Shown: positions 56,649-64,000 of the stretch, in pieces
How the letters are laid out: every line of letters begins with the position of its first letter
How positions within the stretch are numbered: position 1 is the first letter of the stretch
DNA from: Geobacter sp. UBA2189
GTDB taxonomy: Bacteria; Desulfobacterota; Desulfuromonadia; Geobacterales; Pseudopelobacteraceae
NCBI GenBank assembly: GCA_002328035.1
Contig: DCVL01000066.1
Span: forward strand, 1-64,000
Length of the DNA: 64,000 nt
Reading direction: 5' to 3'
Translations under genes and position numbers: made by a program
The notes under the pieces: generated by a model
Database searches by the model: none
Told to the model about the DNA's origin: nothing
The model's input: only the letters and a program-made list of their open reading frames with translations

Positions 56649-59061
56649 CTCTGATCAACGCCACTCCTTGCTCCATCAAGAACTTGCCAAAGAAGAAGCA
56701 CGGCTCAAGCAGTTGGAGGAAGAGCGCAAAGCAACCCTTACCAATATAGAAAAAATTCGTAATCAACTGGCGGCATTCAAAGCGCCAGTTTCACAAAATC
56801 TTCCAACATCACACCTTTCATCAGAAGCAAAGATTGACCTGTTCCGCTCCTTGTTCAAAGGTCGTGAAGACCTCTACCCAAAAATGTGGTTAAGCAAGAG
56901 CGGAGACCGTAAGGGGTACATGCCAGCCTGCGGCAATGACGGCGACTATTCACTCTGCGGCAAACGGCGTACACCTCGTATCAAATGTGTTCATTGCAAG
57001 TATCAGGCATACCTACCGGTAACGGACAAGGTGATTAGAGAGCACCTGCAGGGCAAACAAACCATTGGTGTCTATCCGCTCTTGACGGATGACACCTGCT
57101 GGTTTCTTGCTGTCGATTTTGACAAGGCATCGTGGCAGGAAGATGTTGCCTCGTTTCGTAATACCTGTAGTGCAATTGGTCTTCCGGCAACCGTTGAACG
57201 TTCACGATCCGGGAATGGAGCGCATGTCTGGTTCTTCTTTTCCGAGCCGATACCAGCCTCTACTGCCCGGGCAATGGGCTGCTTCCTGATTACCGAGACC
57301 ATGTCTCGAAGGCATCAGATCAGTATGGAGTCCTACGACAGGCTTTTCCCCAGTCAGGATAGCATGCCAAAGGGTGGTTTCGGCAATTTGATTGCCCTAC
57401 CGCTGCAAGGGGAACCGCGCAAACAAGGCAATTCAGTCTTTGTGGATGAGGACCTTGATCCGTACGCTGACCAGTGGGGGTATCTTTCATCGTTAAAGCG
57501 TCTGTCACCCTTGGAGGTTCAGGCCATAGCTGACAAAGCGGCTCAACGGGGGCAAGTTATCGGCTTGAAACTGCCATCAGACCAAGAAGACGATCAAGCA
57601 CCGTGGGAACGCTCTCCATCCGGCATATTACCAGTGCAGCGGATTACAGGCAAAATGCCCAAAAAAGTTGCGGTGGTTCTTGCTCAACGAATTTTTGTCG
57701 AAAAGAAATCGCTGCCATCGGAACTACTCAATCGTATCAAGCGCCTTGCTGCCTTTCAGAATCCTGAATTTTACAAGAAGCAGAAGATGCGGCTCTCTAC
57801 ACACAGCACCCCACGAGTTATTGCCTGTTTTGAAGAGACAACAAAGCACGTTGCTCTACCACGCGGTTGTTTTGATGCCCTTAACGACCTTCTGGGGTCA
57901 TATGACATTACCCTGAAGCTTACCGACAAGCGGCAGAGCGGCAGTGCTACAACATTCGGGTTTCATGGTACGTTGACAGATATCCAACAGCAGGCTGTTG
58001 CCGAACTTGCAGCGCATGATATCGGTATCTTTGTAGCACCTCCCGGTTCAGGTAAAACCGTCGTCGGAGCATGGATGACTGCCGCCCGGAACTGCTCAAC
58101 CCTTGTGCTGGTTCATCGCAAACCGCTCCTTGACCAATGGGTAGCACAGCTTTCCTCTTTTCTCGGCTTGAGCAAGAAGGAGATTGGGACTATTGGCTCT
58201 GGAAAAAACAAGGTGACCGGTATCTTGGATGTTGCCATGATGCAGAGTTTGGTCCGTAAGGATGCGGTTGCCGATCTTGTTGCCAATTACGGTCAGGTAA
58301 TAGTGGATGAATGCCACCATCTGCCTGCCTTTTCCTTTGAACGGGTACTTGCTGAGGCGAAGGCTAAATATGTTGTCGGCCTCACTGCTACACCGTACCG
58401 TCGGGATGGCCATCAGGCGATCATACACCTGCAATGTGGCCCGACCAGATTTGCAGTAAACCGTAAGCAGCAGGCAGGTAATGACGGCTTCATCCGCAGG
58501 CTGATACTTCGTGAAACAGGTTTCAACCTACCCTCAGGAACCAGCGAGCCGACGATTCAGGAAATCTATGCCAAGTTGACGGAAGACCGGCAACGGAACA
58601 GGTTAATTCTGAACGATATCAGGCAAGCACTTGCAGAAGGACGTTCCCCACTGCTGCTGACAGAACGCAAAGACCATCTTGAGTATTTGGCATCTGAACT
58701 GAAAGACGCCGTACAACACCTGATTGTATTGCAAGGTGGTATGGGTGTAAAACAACGGCGTAAGATCATTGAGCAGCTGAAGTCCATTCCAGATGAAGAG
58801 GAACGGCTGATTCTTGCTACTGGACGCTATATCGGCGAAGGTTTTGACGATGCACGTCTGGACACCTTGTTTCTTGCACTTCCTTTCTCGTGGAAAGGGA
58901 TGATTGTTCAGTATGCCGGACGCCTGCACCGCCTTCATCCTGGTAAAGTAGAAGTGCAGGTGTACGATTACGTTGATAGTGAGGTCCCGATGCTGGCAAA
59001 GATGCATGCAAAGCGTATGAAGGGATTCAAAACGTTAGGGTATGAACAACAGGCAGTATAA
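56641..59061 (+). CDS. TOTE-type primase/SF2 helicase fusion
   Basis: An 806-residue fusion. N-terminal coiled coil (about 8-45), then an archaeo-eukaryotic primase-like domain of the kind annotated as TOTE conflict system primase (about 65-310): a zinc-ribbon-like CGKRRTPRIKCVHCKY, acidic pair D159-x-D161 in LAVDFDKASW, and RSRSGNGAHVWFFF. After a linker comes an SF2 helicase: Walker A at 466-473 (APPGSGKT), DECH at 556-559, GLTATPYRRDG, and motif VI region VQYAGRLHRLHPGKV. Members are predicted defence proteins. It overlaps hsdR by 8 nt, so it is translated together with the restriction subunit. No enzyme activity has been shown for this one. Confidence 0.85.
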   Translation: MGDSDQRHSLLHQELAKEEARLKQLEEERKATLTNIEKIRNQLAAFKAPVSQNLPTSHLSSEAKIDLFRSLFKGREDLYPKMWLSKSGDRKGYMPACGNDGDYSLCGKRRTPRIKCVHCKYQAYLPVTDKVIREHLQGKQTIGVYPLLTDDTCWFLAVDFDKASWQEDVASFRNTCSAIGLPATVERSRSGNGAHVWFFFSEPIPASTARAMGCFLITETMSRRHQISMESYDRLFPSQDSMPKGGFGNLIALPLQGEPRKQGNSVFVDEDLDPYADQWGYLSSLKRLSPLEVQAIADKAAQRGQVIGLKLPSDQEDDQAPWERSPSGILPVQRITGKMPKKVAVVLAQRIFVEKKSLPSELLNRIKRLAAFQNPEFYKKQKMRLSTHSTPRVIACFEETTKHVALPRGCFDALNDLLGSYDITLKLTDKRQSGSATTFGFHGTLTDIQQQAVAELAAHDIGIFVAPPGSGKTVVGAWMTAARNCSTLVLVHRKPLLDQWVAQLSSFLGLSKKEIGTIGSGKNKVTGILDVAMMQSLVRKDAVADLVANYGQVIVDECHHLPAFSFERVLAEAKAKYVVGLTATPYRRDGHQAIIHLQCGPTRFAVNRKQQAGNDGFIRRLILRETGFNLPSGTSEPTIQEIYAKLTEDRQRNRLILNDIRQALAEGRSPLLLTERKDHLEYLASELKDAVQHLIVLQGGMGVKQRRKIIEQLKSIPDEEERLILATGRYIGEGFDDARLDTLFLALPFSWKGMIVQYAGRLHRLHPGKVEVQVYDYVDSEVPMLAKMHAKRMKGFKTLGYEQQAV

Positions 59062-59097
59062 ATTGCAATCAATGCGGTTCTATTGTACTTTAAGAGC

Positions 59098-59496
59098 ATG
59101 ACCTTTGAAGCAGACAAAACCATAGCCTATTGGGCTGAAAGTTCCACATACGATCTGGAGACCGGCGCAACCCTGCTGCGCTCCAAGAAATACCCGTATG
59201 CCCTGTTCTTTGGTCACCTTGCCATTGAAAAGATTTTGAAAGCATTGGTGGTAAAGCATACCGGTACTCATGCCCCCTACTCCCATTCTCTGGTCATGCT
59301 GGCAAAGAAAACCGGCTTTGAAATACCGGATGAAATGTTTGACCAGTTGGCAGAGTTCATGGAATTTCACACTGAAGCGCGGTATCCTGATGTAAAAATG
59401 GATTTTTACCAGAAATGCACCAAGGAATTTGCTGCTGAGAAGTACAAAGAGATCAAAAAGGTTTACAAATGGTTACGAAAGAAATCAGAGATATAG
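59098..59496 (+). CDS. HEPN-domain protein (toxin-like partner)
   Basis: A 132-residue HEPN protein (PF05168 type). Visible signature: LRSKKYPYALFFGHLAIEKILKALV, then THAPYSHSLVMLAKKTG and FHTEARYPD. The start ATG 59098 is chosen because it gives the usual N-terminus; the longer reading begins with TTG. It overlaps the MNT gene by 28 nt. In two-gene MNT/HEPN modules HEPN is an RNase-like toxin and MNT its antitoxin. The two genes follow the TOTE-type gene with a 36-nt gap. Confidence 0.87.
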   Translation: MTFEADKTIAYWAESSTYDLETGATLLRSKKYPYALFFGHLAIEKILKALVVKHTGTHAPYSHSLVMLAKKTGFEIPDEMFDQLAEFMEFHTEARYPDVKMDFYQKCTKEFAAEKYKEIKKVYKWLRKKSEI

Positions 59497-59786
59497 TCAT
59501 CAGGCTGCTAGATGCCGTATCAACAAAGGGAGTCCATGTTGACAAGGCCCTTTTGTACGGTTCCTTTGCAACCGGCAAACAGACGGTTGACAGTGACCTT
59601 GATATAGCCATTATCTCCAACGACTTTGGCAGGGACAGGTTTAACGAGGGCAAAATGCTGATGCAGCTTGCCTGGCGGATTGATGCCAGACTCCATCCGG
59701 TTCCTGTATCAGCTGACTCATACAAGAATGATACATGGGTTCCCCTGATTCACGAAATACGTGAACATGGGGTAGAGGTAGCCTGA
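59469..59786 (+). CDS. MNT-family nucleotidyltransferase (antitoxin-like partner)
   Basis: A 105-residue protein with the minimal nucleotidyltransferase motif YGSFATGKQTVDSDLDIAII (GS and D-x-D). Known partners of HEPN proteins neutralise them by AMPylation or by binding. Overlaps the HEPN gene by 28 nt. It is the last gene before the right end of the island. Confidence 0.9.
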   Translation: MVTKEIRDIVIRLLDAVSTKGVHVDKALLYGSFATGKQTVDSDLDIAIISNDFGRDRFNEGKMLMQLAWRIDARLHPVPVSADSYKNDTWVPLIHEIREHGVEVA

Positions 59787-59787
59787 A

Positions 59788-59825
59788 GACTTTCACCCAG
59801 CTTTCACCAACTGGATGACTTTCAC
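59788..59825. repeat. Right arm-type repeats, GACTTTCAC x2 plus one variant
   Basis: GACTTTCAC at 59788-59796 and 59817-59825; AGCTTTCAC (one mismatch block) at 59799-59807. Same 9-mer as at the left end of the island (47380-47400), same orientation. Confidence 0.65.
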
Positions 59826-60138
59826 CATATTTTGATGGACTTAAATGGACGTTGGTCGGCGAGCTAGGATGCGGAAATCACTTCAAATAAGTGGTTTTAT
59901 GATTTTGTAAACTGTTAACCGGCAGTCTTCGAATCCCGTTTCCCGCTCCAAAGAAATCAATGACTTAGCCCAATATGGTTAAGTCCTTTTGTTTGGTTCA
60001 TTCGTAAAAAAGTTGGAGTTCAAGTATAGTACCTGAGGCGCTCTGTTTTTTTTGAAATAGAATAACTGCACCGGATCAAGCCATTTTCTGGTAGGTTTTT
60101 GTTTCCCGACAAATTCCCCGGAAAGTAGACCTGATCCG
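59826..60138. other. Right island end and start of the ISL3 remnant region, no gene
   Basis: Contains attR (59928-59951) and about 190 nt of DNA before the transposase start. No ORF with coding character. The region just before the transposase would hold the left terminal inverted repeat of the insertion sequence; I could not identify it confidently (a GGCGCTCTG followed by a T run at 60038 was considered). Confidence 0.5.
59928..59951 (+). repeat. attR: right 24-bp direct repeat
   Basis: Identical to 47312-47335 (TTCGAATCCC...GCTCCAA), the T loop and acceptor 3' strand of tRNA-Gly. The flanking base on the left differs (C instead of G), so the match ends here. No tRNA is encoded at this copy. 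Confidence 0.93.
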
Positions 60139-60650
60139 ATGCATCTTGAGACTATCGAGGAACTGCTCAACCTTCCAGAGTTGAAGGTGTTTCAGGTGAT
60201 CGAATCCACTGACGATGCCATCTATCTGCTGGTTGTGCCTGTTGACGACTCAAAACCTGCTGTTTGCTGTCACTGTGGTATGGTTCACACCTCTGTCCAT
60301 AGCAGAGGATCGGTTCTTGTCGAAGATCAGCGCATGAGCGGCAGACGGGTATTCCTTTATCTGGATAAGCGTAAGATCCGCTGTAATGATGGACACATAC
60401 GGGTCGAAGAGCTACCCTGGCTGCGAGGCCGTTTCACCAGACGATTTGCAGAGCAGGTGTTCCGTCTGACCTCCATTGCCACCAATACCGAAGCCGGTTG
60501 GTTTCTCGGACTCGATGATGAGGTAGTCTACCGAATCGATAAAACCATTCTGCAAGAGAAGGCTGATGTTCAGCTTCTGCCGCCACCGGCACCAAAGGCC
60601 ATGAGTGTTGACGAGGTGGCTTGGAAGAAGGGTCACTCCCCCCCAAAGTC
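60139..60650 (+). pseudogene. ISL3-family transposase, 3'-truncated
   Basis: The first about 170 residues match an ISL3 transposase: N-terminal zinc-binding module (CCHCGMVHTSVHSRG ... KIRCNDGHIRVEELPWLRGRFT), helix-turn-helix (TNTEAGWFLGLDDEVVYRIDKTIL), and the start of the DDE domain (MSVDEVAWKKGH). Most of the catalytic domain and the rest of the element are missing. The open frame runs on to 60759 only by reading through unrelated DNA and a terminator. A decayed insertion. Confidence 0.85.
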
Positions 60651-60698
60651 TTTGACATATTCCGGCATCAATAAAAACCACATCAAGAACCTTAAACT

Positions 60699-60736
60699 AA
60701 AAACCCCTAAAGGAATAATCCTTGAGGGGTTTTTAA
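60699..60736. terminator. Bidirectional terminator between the IS remnant and the merR-like gene
   Basis: AAAACCCC...AAGGA/TCCTT...GGGGTTTT hairpin with flanking A and T runs. Serves the minus-strand merR-like gene and also ends the truncated transposase frame. Confidence 0.85.
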
Positions 60737-60767
60737 AAAGAGTTTACCTTTTTGAGTAGGATAAGCA

Positions 60768-61106
60768 TCACAACAAATTACGTATAGAGAGAAGTTCTTC
60801 TCTTACAGTGCTAAGCAGTTTCTGTAGGTTATCGTCAGTTGGTTTCACATTTGAATTTGTCTTGCCAGACAAAAATTTCTTCCGTACACCCTCAATCGTA
60901 TATTTTTCATGATAAAGCAGTTGCTTTATCTGCAGCACCATATCAATATTTTTTTTTGTATAGAGGCGCTGTCCCGAAGAACTCTTTTCAGGAACAAGAA
61001 AAGAAAATTCTGTTTCCCAGTATCTGAGAACAGATGTTTTTATACCAATCAGGCAGGATACTTCACCTATCTTGTAATATGTTTTGTCCGGGATTCCTGG
61101 GCACAT
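60768..61106 (-). CDS. MerR-family transcriptional regulator
   Basis: A 112-residue protein with an N-terminal MerR HTH (about 8-75): YYKIGEVSCLIGIKTSVLRYWETEF, key IGEVSCLIGI and LRYWETEF, then GQRLYTKKNIDMVLQIKQLLYHEKYTIEGVRKKF-type wing and helix. The C-terminal dimerisation helix is short (LLSTVREELLSIRNLL). It lies 20 nt after ihfA, an order often found in this lineage. Target unknown. Confidence 0.9.
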   Translation of the reverse strand: MCPGIPDKTYYKIGEVSCLIGIKTSVLRYWETEFSFLVPEKSSSGQRLYTKKNIDMVLQIKQLLYHEKYTIEGVRKKFLSGKTNSNVKPTDDNLQKLLSTVREELLSIRNLL

Positions 61107-61126
61107 ACCCTACCCGTTCAATCAGA

Positions 61127-61408
61127 TTATTCTTCGTTATTAATGCCGCTTTTAAGAACCTGACTTGGCTTGAATGTCAGGATACGGCGGGCAGTTATAG
61201 TTATCGACTCTCCGGTCTGAGGATTGCGGCCACGGCGATCAGACTTCTGTTTGACAACAAAATTGCCAAAACCTGCAATCTTAATCTTTTCTCCGGCCTC
61301 AAGGGTATTTTTCATGATACCGAAGACCATCTCCACCATTTCGGCAGACTCCTTCTTGGAGAGACCGATCTTCTGATGAATGCGTTCAACAATATCAGCT
61401 TTCGTCAT
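61127..61408 (-). CDS. ihfA: Integration host factor subunit alpha
   Basis: A 93-residue HU/IHF protein, MTKADIVERIHQKIGLSKKES start at ATG 61408. Hallmarks are GFGNFVVKQKSDRRGRNPQTGESITITARRILTFKPS, with the RNPQTGE arm that intercalates the DNA minor groove. IHF bends DNA for sigma-54 activation and site-specific recombination. In this window it is not next to pheT. A GTG four codons upstream (61420) is another start. Confidence 0.95.
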   Translation of the reverse strand: MTKADIVERIHQKIGLSKKESAEMVEMVFGIMKNTLEAGEKIKIAGFGNFVVKQKSDRRGRNPQTGESITITARRILTFKPSQVLKSGINNEE

Positions 61409-61535
61409 AAAAAACCCCACTTATATAGAACAGTTATAGTAAAAAACAATAGCGGCAACGAGTTTTGGTTTATATCATAGGGTGTTGGTAGCTGCAACTC
61501 TTTTTTAATGTTTTTAGAGGTTTTAGAACTAAAAT

Positions 61536-61582
61536 ACAACTACCTGACTGAGGTTGCTGACAAACTACAGCCAGGTAGTTGT
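61536..61582 (-). terminator. Terminator after acnB
   Basis: 11-bp stem ACAACTACCTG/CAGGTAGTTGT enclosing a 25-nt loop, followed on the minus strand by ATTTTAG. It lies 13 nt past the acnB stop. T-tract is short. Confidence 0.6.
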
Positions 61583-61594
61583 AAAAATTAAACC

Positions 61595-64000
61595 CTATTG
61601 TTCATCAAACTGAAGGTACTGATAGATCTTGTCTTTGTTTGGCTCTATACGCTCATTGTAGATGGCAAGGAATTCAGCAGGGGTAGGCAGTTTGCCTAGT
61701 CTTGCTGTAACAGCGCCCAGCTCTGCGGAGCCCAAGAACACTTTGGCTCCGTTGCCAATCCTGTCGTCAAAGTTACGGGTAGAGGTTGAAAACATGTTTA
61801 CACCATCCGGAACCCTTGCCTGGTTACCCATGCAAAGCGAACATCCGGCAATCTCAATCCTTGCGCCAAAGGCGCTGTAAACAGAGAAGTATGCCTCATC
61901 CTTCAACTTGGCCTGATCCATCCTTGTAGGAGGAGCAATCCAGGTACGGACATTTGGATTGAATTTCTCACCACGCCAGATCTCAGCAGCAGCACGGTAG
62001 TGGCCAATGTTTGTCATACATGAACCAATAAACACATCCTGAATGGAAGTTCCAGCGACATCAGACAGAAGTTTCACATCATCAGGATCATTCGGACAGG
62101 CAAGGATCGGCTCTGTTATCTCCGATAGGTCAATCTCGATAACAGCTGCATATTCAGCATTCTTGTCAGCCTCAAGGAGTTGGGGATTTTTGAGCCAATC
62201 ATTTACGGCATCAATACGATTCTGTAATGTTTGGGCATCTTGATAGCCATCGGCAATCATCTGCTTCATCAAAGCCACGTTTGAACGGAGGTATTTTGCC
62301 ACTGACTCTTTTGAAAGCTGGATGCAACCAGCCGCAGCAGAACGCTCAGCAGCTGCGTCGGTAAGTTCAAAGCCCTGCTCTACGGTCAGTTCAGGCAGAC
62401 CTTCCATCTCAAGGATACGACCATTGAATACGTTGATTTTATTCTTCTTTGGAACAGTCAGCAGCCCCTGTTTGATTGCCCAGTAAGGAATGGCATTTAC
62501 AGCGTCACGAAGCGTGATGCCCGGATTGAATTTGCCTTTAAAACGGACAAGCACTGATTCAGGCATATCAAGAGGCATGAATCCCATAGCTCCGGCAAAA
62601 GCTACAAGGCCTGAACCGGCAGGGAAAGATATGCCGATAGGGAAACGGGTATGAGAATCGCCACCGGTACCAACGGTGTCAGGCAAAAGCAGACGGTTCA
62701 ACCAGGAGTGGATAACACCATCACCCGGCTTGAGAGGTACCCCGCCACGCTCAATAATAAACTGTGGCAGTGTTTTGTGCATCTTTACATCAGCTGCCTT
62801 GGGATAGGCAGCGGTATGACAGAAGGACTGCATGAACATCGGAGACAGAAATTTGAGGCAAGCCAACTCTTTAAGTTCATCAGCGGTCATTGGACCTGTT
62901 GTATCCTGCGAACCAACAGTAGTCATTGCAGGCTCACAGGCAGTACCTGGAAGAATACCTTTAACTCCGCATGCCTTGCCAACCATCTTCTGAGCCAGTG
63001 AGTAGCCCTGATCAGCCTTTGGAACAGGGTTTACAGGCAGTGTAAAGACATCTGTTACTCCCATTCCGAGAACCTTGCGAGCCTTGTCAGTAACTGCACG
63101 GCCTATGATCAGAGGTATACGGCCACCAGCGCGGAATTCGTCAGCAAGAGTATTGGGGCTTATCTTAAAGGTGGAGATAACCTCTCCCTTTTCGTTGCTG
63201 ATTTCACCTTTGACTGTGTTTATGGTAACAACATCACCATCATTCATCTTTGTTACATCTGCCTTAAGCGGAAGCGCGCCTGAATCCTGAGCGGTATTGA
63301 AGAAAATCGGGGCAATAACTCCACCAATAATTACACCTGCCGTCTTTTTGTTGGGTACTGCAGGAATATCCTGACCTATATGCCACAAAACGCTGTTACA
63401 GGCTGATTTCCTGGAAGAACCGGTTCCTACAACATCTCCAATAAAAGCGACCTGATTCCCTGCTGCACGCCAGTCAGCTATATCTTTGAGACGATTAGGG
63501 AAGCGGGTCTTGCCCATTGCAAGGGCATGAAGCGGGATATCAGGACGGCTCCATGCATCACCTGCAGGTGAGAAGTCGTCAGTATTGATCTCTCCTTCAA
63601 CCTTGAAAACCTTGACCTTGATAGTCTCAGCCAAAGCAGGTTTATTGGTGAACCATTCGGCATTTGCCCAAGAGGTAAGGACTTTCTTTGCAGCCTCATT
63701 TGATTTGGAAAGTTCAACGACCTGATCAAAGGCATCATAGACAAGAGTCATTCCGGACAGGGCTTTGGCAGCCTCTTCGGCAAGATCAGCAACCTTAAGT
63801 GAATCAACCAGTGGTGCAACGTTATAGCCGCCCATCATGGTTCCAAGAATACGTACAGCCTCAGTCTTGGAAATCAGGGGAGAGCTTTTGCTGCCATTGA
63901 GAATTGCTGCAAGAAACTCTGCCTTTACCTTAGCTGCAGGGTCAACCCCTGGTGATACCCGCTCTTTAAGCAGGTTCATAAGAAATGCCTCTTTACCGGC
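61595..64000 (-). CDS. acnB: Aconitate hydratase B (5' end beyond the right edge)
   Basis: Interconverts citrate and isocitrate in the TCA cycle with a [4Fe-4S] cluster; AcnB also acts on 2-methylisocitrate in some bacteria. Signatures: GGDSHTRFPIGISFPAGSG, the cluster region SCMTNIGHYRAAAEIWRG, PTRMDQAKL and IAGCSLCMGNQARVPDG. The ATG at 63979 is internal: the frame stays open to base 64000 (AGKEAFL before MNLLKERVSPGVD), and E. coli AcnB has about 50 more residues there. Partial gene, 5' end missing. Confidence 0.96.
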   Translation of the reverse strand, partial: AGKEAFLMNLLKERVSPGVDPAAKVKAEFLAAILNGSKSSPLISKTEAVRILGTMMGGYNVAPLVDSLKVADLAEEAAKALSGMTLVYDAFDQVVELSKSNEAAKKVLTSWANAEWFTNKPALAETIKVKVFKVEGEINTDDFSPAGDAWSRPDIPLHALAMGKTRFPNRLKDIADWRAAGNQVAFIGDVVGTGSSRKSACNSVLWHIGQDIPAVPNKKTAGVIIGGVIAPIFFNTAQDSGALPLKADVTKMNDGDVVTINTVKGEISNEKGEVISTFKISPNTLADEFRAGGRIPLIIGRAVTDKARKVLGMGVTDVFTLPVNPVPKADQGYSLAQKMVGKACGVKGILPGTACEPAMTTVGSQDTTGPMTADELKELACLKFLSPMFMQSFCHTAAYPKAADVKMHKTLPQFIIERGGVPLKPGDGVIHSWLNRLLLPDTVGTGGDSHTRFPIGISFPAGSGLVAFAGAMGFMPLDMPESVLVRFKGKFNPGITLRDAVNAIPYWAIKQGLLTVPKKNKINVFNGRILEMEGLPELTVEQGFELTDAAAERSAAAGCIQLSKESVAKYLRSNVALMKQMIADGYQDAQTLQNRIDAVNDWLKNPQLLEADKNAEYAAVIEIDLSEITEPILACPNDPDDVKLLSDVAGTSIQDVFIGSCMTNIGHYRAAAEIWRGEKFNPNVRTWIAPPTRMDQAKLKDEAYFSVYSAFGARIEIAGCSLCMGNQARVPDGVNMFSTSTRNFDDRIGNGAKVFLGSAELGAVTARLGKLPTPAEFLAIYNERIEPNKDKIYQYLQFDEQ

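Noticed and set aside
60038..60060. GGCGCTCTG plus T run considered as the ISL3 terminal inverted repeat
   Set aside because: The partner end is missing because the element is truncated, so the repeat cannot be verified.

Overview
The window looks like a chromosome segment from an anaerobic Desulfuromonadia (Geobacter/Pelobacter-like) bacterium. Reasons: a selenocysteine-containing SelD, a desulfoferrodoxin plus rubrerythrin pair, the gene order ispE-prs-rplY-pth-ychF, a PrsK/PrsR exopolysaccharide regulator pair, AcnB-type aconitase, and rpsF-rpsR-DUF2232-rplI. Genus and species cannot be fixed from the sequence alone. The core chromosome is moderately AT-leaning (most lines look about 45-48% GC by eye).

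Layout. 1-1250: HigB-like toxin cut off from its antitoxin by the window edge, a REP-like palindrome, and tRNA-Thr(CGU). 1251-2291: selD, read through an in-frame TGA (Sec) with a bacterial SECIS hairpin. 2446-19268: a tight five-gene lipid operon, pfaD - pfaA (KS-MAT-3xACP-KR-DH) - pfaBC fusion (KS-CLF-AT-DH-DH) - oleA - oleB. The last four genes overlap by 4, 4 and 7 nt. This joins an iterative polyunsaturated fatty acid-type synthase to the first enzyme of head-to-head hydrocarbon synthesis (OleA) and the OleB beta-lactone decarboxylase. OleC, OleD, a PPTase and an acyltransferase are not in the window. 19477-27682: clpB, a TIM-barrel gene, then prsR, prsK and a nucleotide-sugar dehydrogenase on the minus strand. 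27926-33268: oxidative-stress proteins and housekeeping genes on the minus strand. 33438-35754: agmatine deiminase, N-carbamoylputrescine amidase and a stand-alone HPt protein. 35760-39904: aminotransferase, lipoprotein, DUF134, SLAC1-family channel, DUF302-like and a NifU-like scaffold. 40162-47111: the S6/S18/L9 operon, a CorC/HlyC-type membrane protein and an AsmA-like giant.

47312-59951 is a 12.6-kb genomic island in the 3' end of tRNA-Gly(CCC). It is bounded by a 24-bp direct repeat that restores the tRNA end, with GACTTTCAC repeats just inside both ends. It carries a complete Type I restriction-modification system (hsdM, hsdS, hsdR) interleaved with an ORF6N-domain protein, an unknown helical protein, a DUF3800 protein and a possible BECR-fold nuclease. 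A TOTE-type primase/SF2 helicase (overlapping hsdR by 8 nt) and a HEPN/MNT toxin-antitoxin pair follow. No integrase is present. hsdM, hsdR and the hsdS spacer are clearly GC-rich (57-65% in sampled lines), whereas the hsdS recognition domains and the middle cargo are 38-45%, so the island is a mosaic.

59952-64000: a truncated ISL3-type transposase, then merR-like, ihfA and the 3' part of acnB on the minus strand; acnB runs off the right edge.

The two most interesting items are the PUFA synthase/Ole fusion operon and the integrase-less Type I RM/TOTE defence island.
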